This document shows, one piece after another, positions 1 through 7,269 of a stretch of 55,452 nt of DNA; within the stretch, counting starts at the first letter, position 1; every line of letters starts with the position of its first letter. The notes beneath the pieces were generated by a model, which was not told the DNA's origin, ran no database searches, and saw only the letters and a program-made list of their open reading frames with translations. The position numbers and the translations under genes were made by a program. Location: contig NZ_JAFKCV010000020.1 of NCBI RefSeq assembly GCF_017254865.1, positions 1 to 55,452 of the forward strand. The letters are read 5' to 3'. The DNA is from Bowmanella dokdonensis (lineage in GTDB: Bacteria > Pseudomonadota > Gammaproteobacteria > Enterobacterales > Alteromonadaceae).

Positions 1-51
1 CGAGAAGAGCGTATGGTTTTAGAAATTTTGAAAACTACCGGATCAGAGTAA
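1..51 (+). CDS. Possible C-terminal end of a CDS entering from the left edge
   Basis: Frame 1 is open from the first base to a TAA at 49-51 and would encode a 16-residue charged tail ending LEILKTTGSE. Sixteen codons is too short to prove coding. I do not recognise the family. Bases 52-146, between this and the tRNA, hold nothing I can name. Confidence 0.22.
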   Translation, partial: REERMVLEILKTTGSE

Positions 52-146
52 TGACCCATTGCGGATGGAATGGTGTTATTAATCGTGTACGTTGAGTGCT
101 GATCCCCCGTTTATGGGGTAGAGCCTAATCTGGGGAGAGAAGAAGT

Positions 147-223
147 TGGTCGGCGTGAGAGGATTTGAACCTCCGACCCCTGACACCCCATGACAGTGCG
201 CTACCAAGCTGCGCTACACGCCG
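147..223 (-). tRNA. tRNA-Pro (anticodon GGG)
   Basis: The minus strand folds as a 77-nt tRNA. The acceptor stem is CGGCGTG/CACGCCG with discriminator A and an encoded CCA (TGG at 147-149 on the plus strand). The D-arm reads GCGCAGCTTGGTAGCGC and the T-arm GGAGGTTCAAATCCTC. The anticodon loop ATGGGGT gives GGG, decoding CCC/CCU proline codons. The anticodon stem has a T-T mismatch that is also present in the E. coli proL tRNA, which this closely resembles. The next gene, nhaA, lies on the same strand upstream. Confidence 0.95.
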
Positions 224-246
224 ACCGAAGAGGCTGCACAGTTTAC

Positions 247-1680
247 TCATTTTGTTTGGCTTTGCAACGCTCTTGTTGCCCTTTGTGAACCGTTTGCCGA
301 TTCCTTAGGCAGTTTGTCGCTATTCTGGCGATGACGGGAGCTTTTTTGCAAAGAGGAAGGTACTGAGAACCCTATCAGAAAAGCCAGTCCCAATAGCGCC
401 GAACACACCGAGGCAACCAGGATAGCCAATTTGGCTTCATTCAGGTCGGACGCAGCCATGCCGAGACCGGCAATAAACAAAGCCATGGTAAATCCGATAC
501 CACATAACATCCCGCCAGCCATCAACATTGGCCAGCTCAGTTCTGCCGGGCGGACCGCCAGGCCCAGTTTCACCGCAAACCAACTGAACAGGAACACGCC
601 CAGTGGCTTACCGATGATGAAGCTGACTACAATCGCGGGAACCAATGAACCAGAGAAGGTGATGTCTCCCATCGAAACACCGGCGTTAGCAAAAGCAAAT
701 AGGGGCATTATCAGGAAGCCCACCCAGGGATGCAGCATGATTTCCAGCCTTTCTACTGGCGAGAGCGCTTCTCTTGCCGCTGCCTCGGCGGTCCGCAGCA
801 TCATTCTGGCTTGGGTGTTGCCGCTCCACTTCTGGCCGGGAGGATGGGCAACCACATTGTGCAGAATCTGGTGTAAACGGGCATCGCTGACCCACTTCAG
901 AGTCGGTGTCATCAAGCCCAAAATCACACCCGTTACGGTAGGATGTATACCGGAATGGTCCATGGCCAGCCAAATGCCCGCGCCGAGCAGGAAGTACAAC
1001 ATCAGGTTACGTATACCTAACCAAGCCATCCCCCGCACTGCCAGCAGACCGATACCGGCCAGTGCCAACGCCTGGTAGTTAAGGGCCTCTCCGTAACCGA
1101 TTGCTACCACCAGAATTGCCCCGATATCGTCGACGATGGCCAACGACAGCAGGAAAACCCGCAGTTGTAACGGGATCCTTGAGCCCAGCAGGGCCAGACA
1201 GCCAACCACAAAAGCGGTGTCGGTGGCCATGACCATACCCCAGCCGTGCTGCGCAGAATGTCCCCACATCATTGCCAGATAGATGCCGGCCGGCACCACC
1301 ATCCCGCCCATTGCGGCACAAACCGAGAGCAACGCCTGGCGTGGTTGACGCAACTCGCCCAGTACCAGTTCTCTTTTAAGTTCCAGCGACACCACAAAAA
1401 AGAACAGCGTCATTACCGCATCGTTGATCCAGTCTAGCAAGCTATGACTGATTTCCATCTGGCCGAGACGAAGACCAAACTCCACCTGCCACCATGAGAA
1501 ATAGTGTTCCGACCAGGGGGAGTTAGCCAGAGACATGGCAAGCAAGGTCGCCACCAATAAGAAGGCTGCAGCCGCCGCTTCGATACGCAAAAAGCGGCCC
1601 ACTGGTTTGTTAAGCCAGTCAATCAGTTCCTTGGGCATCCGGTCCAACTGCCCGTCATTCCCTGCTTTGGCCCTATGCAT
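247..1680 (-). CDS. nhaA: Na+/H+ antiporter NhaA
   Basis: Inner-membrane electrogenic antiporter that exports Na+ in exchange for protons, giving salt and alkaline pH tolerance. The 477-residue product has the NhaA pattern of about 12 hydrophobic segments. It carries the MATDTAF segment (Asp near 154) and the transport-site pair in IVDDIGAI (Asp184-Asp185, equivalent to E. coli D163-D164). It is longer than the about 390 residues of E. coli NhaA because of a hydrophilic insertion near residues 270-310 and a charged tail, as in longer NhaA subtypes. The start is chosen because GGAGG lies 5 nt upstream of this ATG; Met15 is an alternative. Confidence 0.95.
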   Translation of the reverse strand: MHRAKAGNDGQLDRMPKELIDWLNKPVGRFLRIEAAAAAFLLVATLLAMSLANSPWSEHYFSWWQVEFGLRLGQMEISHSLLDWINDAVMTLFFFVVSLELKRELVLGELRQPRQALLSVCAAMGGMVVPAGIYLAMMWGHSAQHGWGMVMATDTAFVVGCLALLGSRIPLQLRVFLLSLAIVDDIGAILVVAIGYGEALNYQALALAGIGLLAVRGMAWLGIRNLMLYFLLGAGIWLAMDHSGIHPTVTGVILGLMTPTLKWVSDARLHQILHNVVAHPPGQKWSGNTQARMMLRTAEAAAREALSPVERLEIMLHPWVGFLIMPLFAFANAGVSMGDITFSGSLVPAIVVSFIIGKPLGVFLFSWFAVKLGLAVRPAELSWPMLMAGGMLCGIGFTMALFIAGLGMAASDLNEAKLAILVASVCSALLGLAFLIGFSVPSSLQKSSRHRQNSDKLPKESANGSQRATRALQSQTK

Positions 1681-1696
1681 TCCTCCCTCCGCCCCG

Positions 1697-1867
1697 TTAG
1701 CCCGACCTTATTTTAGAGGGGGTCCGCCGGCTCTCAAGCGCGGCATAATCGAGGGCATGCTGTAGTTTTTCGTAGCTATGCTCCTTGTACCAGTAAATGA
1801 CTTTGGTTTCGCTGCGAATGCCATGCTCCTCCATCATTTTTCGCTGTTCTTCACTGACATCGTTCAT
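1697..1867 (-). CDS. Small hypothetical protein (56 aa)
   Basis: The ATG at 1867 is preceded by GGAGGT with 6-nt spacing, which decides the start; an upstream in-frame extension to 1948 would run through the sRNA terminator and is rejected. The product begins MNDVSEEQRKMMEEHG and contains a WYKEHSYEKLQHALDYA stretch. It is soluble and probably helical, with no membrane segment. I do not recognise a named family. It lies just downstream of the CsrB-like RNA terminator on the same strand, so it needs either its own promoter inside the sRNA tail or read-through. Confidence 0.7.
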   Translation of the reverse strand: MNDVSEEQRKMMEEHGIRSETKVIYWYKEHSYEKLQHALDYAALESRRTPSKIRSG

Positions 1868-1900
1868 GAGATACCTCCACCGGCTAAACCGCCTGATCAG

Positions 1901-1938
1901 ATAATAAAAAAGAAATGGCCCCTGACTATGCAGGGGCC
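1901..1938 (-). terminator. Intrinsic terminator of the CsrB-like RNA
   Basis: On the minus strand GGCCCCTG, a 6-nt loop and CAGGGGCC form a perfect 8-bp GC-rich stem, followed by ATTTCTTTTTTATT. It sits at the 3' end of the GGA-rich RNA, and no protein-coding stop lies close upstream of it. Confidence 0.85.
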
Positions 1939-2172
1939 TAACGTTCAACCATCTCGTACTATTGCTTCCTTGTCGCGTCCATGCCGAGTAAAACGCTATA
2001 GTAACTTCCTTGCCCTATCAAACATCCTTGTCGCTTCCAAATTTCCTGTAGTTCCTACTTCCTTTTAGCCTCTACTTCCTTGTAGCCTCTACCTCCTTGT
2101 AGCTTCTACGTTCCCTGTAAATTCAACTTCCTTGTAGCGACTCATCTTCCTTGCAATCTGGACTGCTGTCCT
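1905..2172 (-). ncRNA. CsrB/RsmZ-like CsrA-sequestering small RNA
   Basis: Proposed regulator of CsrA (RsmA), which binds GGA in hairpin loops. Reading the minus strand from about 2172 to the terminator at 1938-1901, I count 14 GGA motifs in about 210 nt, mostly as CAAGGAAG or close variants. Several sit in loops of small stems, e.g. CTAC-AAGGAG-GTAG, CTAC-AAGGAA-GTAG and GTAG-GAA-CTAC. The stretch CAAGGAAGCAATAGT resembles a segment of E. coli csrB. Length, GGA density and terminal hairpin fit the CsrB/CsrC/RsmX/Y/Z class. The 5' end is inferred: a TAATCT -10-like element lies near 2179-2184, overlapping the stop of the 44-aa ORF. No clear TGTAAG/CTTACA GacA/UvrY box was found. Confidence 0.8.
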
Positions 2173-2179
2173 ATGAAGA

Positions 2180-2314
2180 TTATTTCTTCTCTTGGCGCTT
2201 TTCGGCTTGCTGTGCTTGCTTCTTCTGCTGGTCACTGCCGGGGGCAAGTTTCTGCTGCTGTGAGGGTTTGTTCACGTTTTGATTGGGGTTACTGTCTTTA
2301 TTGGGAGTTTGCAT
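2180..2314 (-). CDS. Small hydrophilic protein (44 aa)
   Basis: ATG at 2314 with AGAGGTG five nucleotides upstream; stop TAA at 2180-2182. The product starts MQTPNKDSNPNQNVNKPSQ and ends in a Lys/Gln/Glu-rich stretch (QQKKQAQQAEKRQEKK). It is fully hydrophilic, with neither signal peptide nor membrane segment, and probably disordered to helical. No family recognised. Its stop lies within about 10 nt of the likely 5' end of the GGA-rich RNA, so the two may share a transcript or the sRNA promoter may lie inside this gene. Support rests on the ribosome-binding site and reading frame only. Confidence 0.55.
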   Translation of the reverse strand: MQTPNKDSNPNQNVNKPSQQQKLAPGSDQQKKQAQQAEKRQEKK

Positions 2315-2558
2315 AGGCACCTCTGGATTCTCGCTGTCGGCCTGATTGCCTAAGCGAAGAGTAATAGCTTAACGCCGCCTGCTCCGCCTATCTGTGCGCT
2401 GGCACACACCCCGTAAAAAAGTTGTTATTTATTTTTGCAAAGCTAGTTAGTTTCCCCCTTCCGTATATGCGCTATCGCACAGACCCGCCACCTGGAAGTT
2501 GGCAGGATAATCCTGCCAGGAACGCTATTCCCCTGGCAATCCAACAGGAGTGAGATCC

Positions 2559-2720
2559 ATGCAACAAAGCCACTACATACAGAAATCTCCCGTCAGACGC
2601 CCTTCCATTGATCAAATGGAACAACTTACCGACCATCGGCAATCCGGTGACCACAGAAGATCGCCGAACAAGAAACGCCCGGTGGTTTTTTGCAAGGATA
2701 CAGAGGAGGGCAAGCAATGA
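2559..2720 (+). CDS. Small basic hypothetical protein (53 aa)
   Basis: ATG at 2559 follows CAGGAG with 8-nt spacing. The 53-residue product begins MQQSHYIQKSPVRRPSID and is rich in Arg, Lys, His and Gln, with a single Cys near the C-terminus. Its TGA overlaps the ATG of the PRC-barrel gene (ATGA at 2717-2720), the classic mark of translational coupling, which is the main reason for calling it real. The region 2315-2558 between this gene and the divergent 44-aa gene holds their presumed promoters; nothing else was seen there. Function unknown. Confidence 0.6.
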   Translation: MQQSHYIQKSPVRRPSIDQMEQLTDHRQSGDHRRSPNKKRPVVFCKDTEEGKQ

Positions 2721-3160
2721 ATGACGTGGCCAATGAAACCAGCAGGACAAAAATCGCTGTCGATAGTTTGCCCGCAATACAACTATTCCGTACGAGCAGC
2801 TTATGTGACCAGGACGTCTATAACCACAGGGACGAGAAACTGGGCCAATTGCACGACCTGGTGGTGGAACTGCCAGCAGGTTTAGTATCGTTCGTTATCA
2901 TGTCGAACGGAGGATTCTGGGGGATCGGAGAAAAGCTGCTTGCCATTCCGTGGAAGGCGCTGACGCTGGACACCCACCGTAAGCGTTTTGTGCTGGATAT
3001 TTCGTTAGACAGGTTGAAAAGCGCCCCGGATTTTGACAACGGCAATTGGCCTGATCTGAATGACCCGGCCTGGATGTCTGATATTTACGGATATTATGGC
3101 GTGGGTCATCCGAGGCCCCAAAAAGCCGTCAGGCACGGACCAGAAAAGGCCCAGCAATAA
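2717..3160 (+). CDS. PRC-barrel domain protein
   Basis: 147 residues. After about 30 residues comes a PRC-barrel-like core: LFRTSSLCDQDVYNHRDEK, then LGQLHDLVVELPAGLVSFVI, then the LLAIPWKALTLD strand. PRC barrels occur in RimM, photosynthetic reaction centres and many small stress-linked proteins, where they act as protein- or RNA-binding beta barrels. The start at 2717 has GGAGGG upstream and overlaps the preceding stop; an in-frame start 27 nt earlier lacks a good site. The role is not known. Followed by an intrinsic terminator. Confidence 0.82.
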   Translation: MNDVANETSRTKIAVDSLPAIQLFRTSSLCDQDVYNHRDEKLGQLHDLVVELPAGLVSFVIMSNGGFWGIGEKLLAIPWKALTLDTHRKRFVLDISLDRLKSAPDFDNGNWPDLNDPAWMSDIYGYYGVGHPRPQKAVRHGPEKAQQ

Positions 3161-3171
3161 CATTACAAACA

Positions 3172-3206
3172 CGGGCAGTTTGGCCATCGGCGCTGCCCGT
3201 TCTTTT
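3172..3206 (+). terminator. Intrinsic terminator after the PRC-barrel gene
   Basis: CGGGCAG (3172-3178) pairs with CTGCCCG (3193-3199), followed by TTCTTTT. It lies 12 bases after the PRC-barrel stop codon. Confidence 0.75.
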
Positions 3207-3239
3207 CCCGCCCAGCCCACAGTTATAGTGGGCTGTCAG

Positions 3240-3660
3240 AGGCAAGCATTGATCATAGCTTTTCAGATCCGCCGCATAACAACCGCAACTGATCCCCATC
3301 AGGCCTCAATGGGACGAAACTTGTATCTGCCCGCGGCGATACCGGATCATTTTTTGTCCTGTAACTGACGAGCCTCAATAGTGACGGCGCTGCGCCCCAC
3401 AGCATATCGGCGAGAATCCTGTGGAACAGTCTGAGATAATCCGATTCAGCCCTGTCATGCCCCATCAACAGACAACGGGCCAGTCTCACCCTTACGTCGT
3501 GATAGCAGCGGCAGGCTGCGGCTTGGGCCAGTTGCTGGCCGGACTCGAACTCTAAGATTCACTAGCTTAGTAGGGAAAACAATTGCTGTTGGCTTTCCAG
3601 CGGCAAGGCTGCCAACAGCTTGTTGTCACTGGGAATGGGTGCCGGATTCTCTTTTGGCAT
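3240..3660 (-). pseudogene. Decayed Crp/Fnr-family transcription regulator
   Basis: Minus strand from ATG 3660 reads MPKENPAPIPSDNKLLAALP then LESQQQLFSLLS and stops at a TAG. NKLLAALP is the usual opening of Crp/Fnr regulators. Past the stop, another frame gives RLARCLLMGHDRAESDYLRL and LADML, the family's linker helix and start of the HTH. A further shift gives SAVTIEARQLQDKKMIRYRR then GQIQVSSH, the recognition helix and wing. A last fragment, CGCYAADLKSYDQC, matches the family's C-terminal helix. Almost the whole cyclic-nucleotide-binding domain is missing. So there is one large deletion, at least two frameshifts and stops. It cannot make a working regulator. Confidence 0.8.
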
Positions 3661-3715
3661 GGGGTTTCCCCTGTTGCTTCCGTCAGCTACAGGCCTCCCC
3701 GTCAGATAATCAGAG

Positions 3716-3895
3716 TTAAAGATGCTCCTTGTTATCAGGATAGGGCCCTACTTTTACTTCAACCAGGGTGGGCTTTGCATAGGCAGTTGGAACCAGTGCT
3801 TTAGGCCAATGGGGATTCAAGGCGGCCTGATGTCGCTCTTTACGCGGCAACTGAGTGTAGTGCAAATTGTTGCTGTTCGGACTGATTTCTTCCAT
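3716..3895 (-). CDS. Small hypothetical protein (59 aa)
   Basis: ATG at 3895 is preceded by GCGGAGAG; TAA at 3716-3718. The product begins MEEISPNSNNLHYTQLPRKE and continues with a Pro-rich, soluble sequence (HWPKALVPTAYAKPTLVEV). No signal or membrane segment and no family recognised. It lies 55 nt upstream of the decayed Crp/Fnr gene on the same strand, so the two were probably once one operon. Being intact beside a dead regulator suggests either recent loss or independent function. Confidence 0.6.
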   Translation of the reverse strand: MEEISPNSNNLHYTQLPRKERHQAALNPHWPKALVPTAYAKPTLVEVKVGPYPDNKEHL

Positions 3896-4142
3896 CTGAC
3901 TCTCCGCTAGGACTCAATGCTGTGGCTGTACCTCTTGGTATACCAGCATATTGATTACGGTTATGTACGATAGCGAACAGATGTTCAGATAAACCTAGCA
4001 CAAACTTAGGGTTTTATAATATTCAGTGCAGGGGCTTCCGCAGCAACCAGTTCATACCACTCTCATTTACGGGATGCGGTGGTGAACAGATAAGCAATTG
4101 CCAGGAGTTTCCCAACTGCCTACTCAGAAGAAGGCAATGCCA

Positions 4143-5405
4143 ATGTCCAGCTCGAAAATCAACTTGTTGCTCGTGATGGAAGACACCTTGAGGGCTGGTT
4201 CCATCATCGACGCCATACATCAAAAAGTCCCGTCGCTGCATCTTCGCCAGGCAAAGACAACCGCAGAGGCAATAAAACTCCTAACTAAATACGACGTCGA
4301 GATGGTCATCATTGAACTCACGTCGGCGTCCGGGCTGGACATTAAACTCAGACTCATTTCACTCCTTCCTGCAACCACCTTGCTGCTGGTATTGGGTGAA
4401 AATGTCCTGAGCAACAATCAATGGCTGACTAAGGCCATACGCTATTTCGGCGAGACCAATCAGCCTGACCATCCGATAAGCGCGCGGGGTATTCGCGAAC
4501 TGGATTATCAGGAGCTGGCCGGCGTGGCACTCGATGCGATGGGGGATGCGGTGCTGATCTGTGACCTTAAGGGTCAGATCATCTACCTTAACCAGCTTGC
4601 AGAACTTCTCACGGGCTGGCCAGCCAAGCAGGCCATCGACAAACATTTTACAAGAGTGGTTCTGTTAATCGACAGCCAAACCCGACGTCCTGTCGACTGC
4701 TGTACTCAAAGTATCCAAGAGGATGAAAAGTCAGAACACCTTCTACTAAAGCGGGACGGAAGGGAAGTGCCTGTAGAAGACAGGTTATCCTTGATTAGTA
4801 ATGCTGAAGGACAGATAGTCGGACATGTTATTGTGCTGCATGATGTGAGCCGCACATGGGTCATATCTGAGAAAATGGCATACACCGCTTACCATGACAG
4901 TTTAACCGGATTACCCAACCGGCCCCTTATCGAAGAACGACTGCAACAGGCAGTACAGATGGCCATCAGGCACAGGAAAATGGTCGGCATGCTGTTTATC
5001 GACCTGGACCAATTCAAACTCGTCAATGACTCATTCGGCCACAGTGTCGGCGATGAGCTTTTACAATCGGTGGCCAGGCGACTGCAGGACTGTGTCAGAA
5101 CCAGCGACACAGTCTGTCGCTACGGTGGTGATGAATTTGTCATTCTGCTTGCCGAAATTGCCCATAGTCGTGACGCCGAACAGGTCGCTGAGAAAATTAT
5201 CCAGGCCTTCGCCGCTCCCCACCAGCTCAGCCACCGCCAACTGATCATCAATCTCAGTGTTGGCATCAGCGTTTTCCCGCTCGATGCACAAAACTGTGAA
5301 ATGCTGTTGAAACACGCTGACCAAGCCATGTATCTGGCCAAAGGGAGTTTGCAGGCTTCCTATCAACTGTTTCAGGAACCGCCGGAATTGGTCAACAAAA
5401 GCTAA
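4143..5405 (+). CDS. Diguanylate cyclase with degenerate receiver, PAS and GGDEF domains
   Basis: Predicted to make cyclic di-GMP from two GTP. Residues 1-120 look like a response-regulator receiver, but the phosphoacceptor strand reads MVIIELTSASGLD, with Glu where Asp is expected. Residues 130-260 form a PAS fold (LDAMGDAVLICDLKGQIIYL). The C-terminal GGDEF domain has SLTGLPNRPL, FIDLDQFKLVND and RYGGDEFVILL, so the active-site signature is intact. An RTSD inhibitory I-site lies five residues before it, implying product feedback. Start at 4143 uses AAGAAGG 8 nt upstream; a TTG at 4098 and an ATG at 4137 are alternatives. A TATAAT lies near 4012 on this strand. No EAL domain. Confidence 0.88.
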   Translation: MSSSKINLLLVMEDTLRAGSIIDAIHQKVPSLHLRQAKTTAEAIKLLTKYDVEMVIIELTSASGLDIKLRLISLLPATTLLLVLGENVLSNNQWLTKAIRYFGETNQPDHPISARGIRELDYQELAGVALDAMGDAVLICDLKGQIIYLNQLAELLTGWPAKQAIDKHFTRVVLLIDSQTRRPVDCCTQSIQEDEKSEHLLLKRDGREVPVEDRLSLISNAEGQIVGHVIVLHDVSRTWVISEKMAYTAYHDSLTGLPNRPLIEERLQQAVQMAIRHRKMVGMLFIDLDQFKLVNDSFGHSVGDELLQSVARRLQDCVRTSDTVCRYGGDEFVILLAEIAHSRDAEQVAEKIIQAFAAPHQLSHRQLIINLSVGISVFPLDAQNCEMLLKHADQAMYLAKGSLQASYQLFQEPPELVNKS

Positions 5406-5420
5406 CTATGCGAAGGCAGA

Positions 5421-6014
5421 TCAGCTACGACGTTCGTCCGAACTGATGCGGCTGGCAATCGCGCCGTCCTGATCCTTGTACTTGGCGTCGATTCTTGAGT
5501 TGTAGGGCTTTTCGGCGAAATCCGACAGGACCTCGAAGCTCAGGGCGCCAATCTTCATCTTGGGTTTGAGTGCCAGCGGCAACTTACCGCTGTTGAAAAA
5601 TTCCAGCACGATATTGCCGGACCAGCCCGGGTCGATGCGATGCGCGGTCACATGCACCATCAAACCCAGGCGCGCCAGGGACGAACGGCCATCCAGCCAG
5701 CCCACTACATTGGCCGGCAGGGTCACCGATTCCATGGTTACCGCCAGGGCCAGTTCTCCCGGATGCAGGAAAAACGCCTTGCCGTCGGGCAGTTCTATTT
5801 CATCGCTCATCACCGATTCCAGGGCCGCCTGCATTTCTTCCTTGGGACCGCTTAAATCAATATAAGGCGCGGCATGGTCCTCAAAGACCCGGAATTTGTT
5901 ACCCAGGCGAATATCCACGGTGACGCCGCTGATCATAGACTCCTCAGGCATGGGGCTGATTCTGATCTTGCCTTCGTTGAGCCAGGTCTTGATGTCTTTG
6001 TCACATAAACGCAT
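5421..6014 (-). CDS. dcd: dCTP deaminase
   Basis: Deaminates dCTP to dUTP, the main route to dUMP for thymidylate synthesis in enterics and relatives; a homotrimer of the dUTPase fold. The 197-residue length and the motif [14 protein letters not shown] match the family, and Ser111, Arg115 and Glu138 fall at the same positions as the catalytic residues of the E. coli enzyme. ATG start at 6014. It lies downstream of apbC on the same strand, with 89 nt between them holding a GGGGGC/GCCCCC hairpin (6060-6081) that lacks a T-tract. Confidence 0.97.
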   Translation of the reverse strand: MRLCDKDIKTWLNEGKIRISPMPEESMISGVTVDIRLGNKFRVFEDHAAPYIDLSGPKEEMQAALESVMSDEIELPDGKAFFLHPGELALAVTMESVTLPANVVGWLDGRSSLARLGLMVHVTAHRIDPGWSGNIVLEFFNSGKLPLALKPKMKIGALSFEVLSDFAEKPYNSRIDAKYKDQDGAIASRISSDERRS

Positions 6015-6103
6015 TGGGATCTCACTGGGAAAAGGGTTTGCAACACAAACGCACTAACGGGGGGCTATTATTCATGCCCCCGCCGGTCGCTTCAATGTTT
6101 AAA

Positions 6104-7195
6104 TCAATCATTTTGCATGCTGATATCAATCGCCTGGGGGGCCTTGAGACTATGCAGATAAAGCTCCAGGGCAAGCTGTCTTGCCGCAGCGCCATACGCC
6201 TGGCTCAGAGGACTGTCGGGGCGTTCTGTGATCAGAGCTTTGCCGCTGTCTGTATATTCACGGATATGAATATCCAACGGGATATGACCTAAAAGCGGCA
6301 CCTGGTTATGGCTGCTGATGTGCTCCCCCCCATCCCGGGCAAACAAATACTCTTTGTGGCCGCATTTTTCGCACTGGTGATAGCTCATGTTTTCCAGTAC
6401 GCCAAGTACCGGCACATTAACCTTGTTGAACATGGCGATGGCCTTTTGCGCATCGGCCAGGGCAATGTTTTGCGGGGTGGTGACCACCACCGCGCCGGAC
6501 ACAGGGATTTGCTGGGCCAGGGTCAGTTGGATATCCCCTGTGCCAGGGGGCAGGTCGATAAGCAGATAGTCCAGCTCCGGCCACAGGGTTTCGTTAAGCA
6601 GTTGCTGTAAAGCCCTGCTGGCCATGGGGCCCCGCCAGATAGCCGCATCGTCTTTTGAGACCAGGTAACCGATGGAATTGGCCACCAGTCCGTGAGCCTC
6701 AAGGGGCTGCATATGCTTGTTGTCGCTGGAGGTGGGATGTTCCTGAGAGTTCCCCAGCATAATGGGTATAGAGGGTCCGTAGATGTCTGCATCCAGAATG
6801 CCCACCCTGGCCCCTTCAGCCTGCAGGGCCAGGGCCAGATTGACAGTGGAAGTGGACTTGCCCACGCCCCCTTTGCCGGAAGCCACTGCCACCAGATTGC
6901 GGATACTGCGGTGGGCCCTTTTTGGCTGGCCGGAAAACGCCACCTTCTGCTGCAGTTCAACCTTGTCCGCCACCTCGGACAGGCGCTTTTCCAGCTCGTC
7001 TGACCGGGAGGAACAGGCAAAGGGCAAGGTGATGGTCAGGCCTTTTCTTGAGGTTTCCACCCAGCCTTTTACCTGAGCAGGACAGAGCTGGAAAAATCCG
7101 CTGAGCACATTGACAACCTGCTCGGCTGACGCACTGGATTGACTCGATTTGAAGAACAAGGACGACTCCCTTTGGGATGTGATTTGGTGATGCAT
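6104..7195 (-). CDS. apbC: Iron-sulfur cluster carrier protein ApbC/Mrp
   Basis: P-loop ATPase that carries and transfers [4Fe-4S] clusters to apo-enzymes. 363 residues. An N-terminal MIP18-like region (about 20-90) is followed by the deviant Walker [10 protein letters not shown] (107-115), DADIYGPS and the DLPPGTGD Walker B. The CxxC cluster-bridging motif is QCEKCGH near residue 278. Divergent from metG with 74 nt between the start codons, the same arrangement as mrp/metG in E. coli. Confidence 0.95.
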   Translation of the reverse strand: MHHQITSQRESSLFFKSSQSSASAEQVVNVLSGFFQLCPAQVKGWVETSRKGLTITLPFACSSRSDELEKRLSEVADKVELQQKVAFSGQPKRAHRSIRNLVAVASGKGGVGKSTSTVNLALALQAEGARVGILDADIYGPSIPIMLGNSQEHPTSSDNKHMQPLEAHGLVANSIGYLVSKDDAAIWRGPMASRALQQLLNETLWPELDYLLIDLPPGTGDIQLTLAQQIPVSGAVVVTTPQNIALADAQKAIAMFNKVNVPVLGVLENMSYHQCEKCGHKEYLFARDGGEHISSHNQVPLLGHIPLDIHIREYTDSGKALITERPDSPLSQAYGAAARQLALELYLHSLKAPQAIDISMQND

Positions 7196-7269
7196 TAAAG
7201 CCTAGATTTGGGTACCATTTGCCTCTTTTCAATTCCAGCCCTCAAACTTCTCACTTAGATAAGGCGGTT

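Noticed and set aside
431-1078. Long plus-strand open frame of 215 codons
   Set aside because: It lies antisense in nhaA, has poor amino-acid composition and no ribosome-binding site; nhaA is a clear family match.
3540-3565. GTTCGAGTCC on the minus strand, like a tRNA T-arm
   Set aside because: No acceptor, D-arm or anticodon stem can be built around it; it lies inside the Crp/Fnr pseudogene.
3931-3945. TTGGTATACCA palindrome resembling joined MITE ends
   Set aside because: Only about 5 bp per side match the ATACC end and the rest differs; a chance match is more likely.
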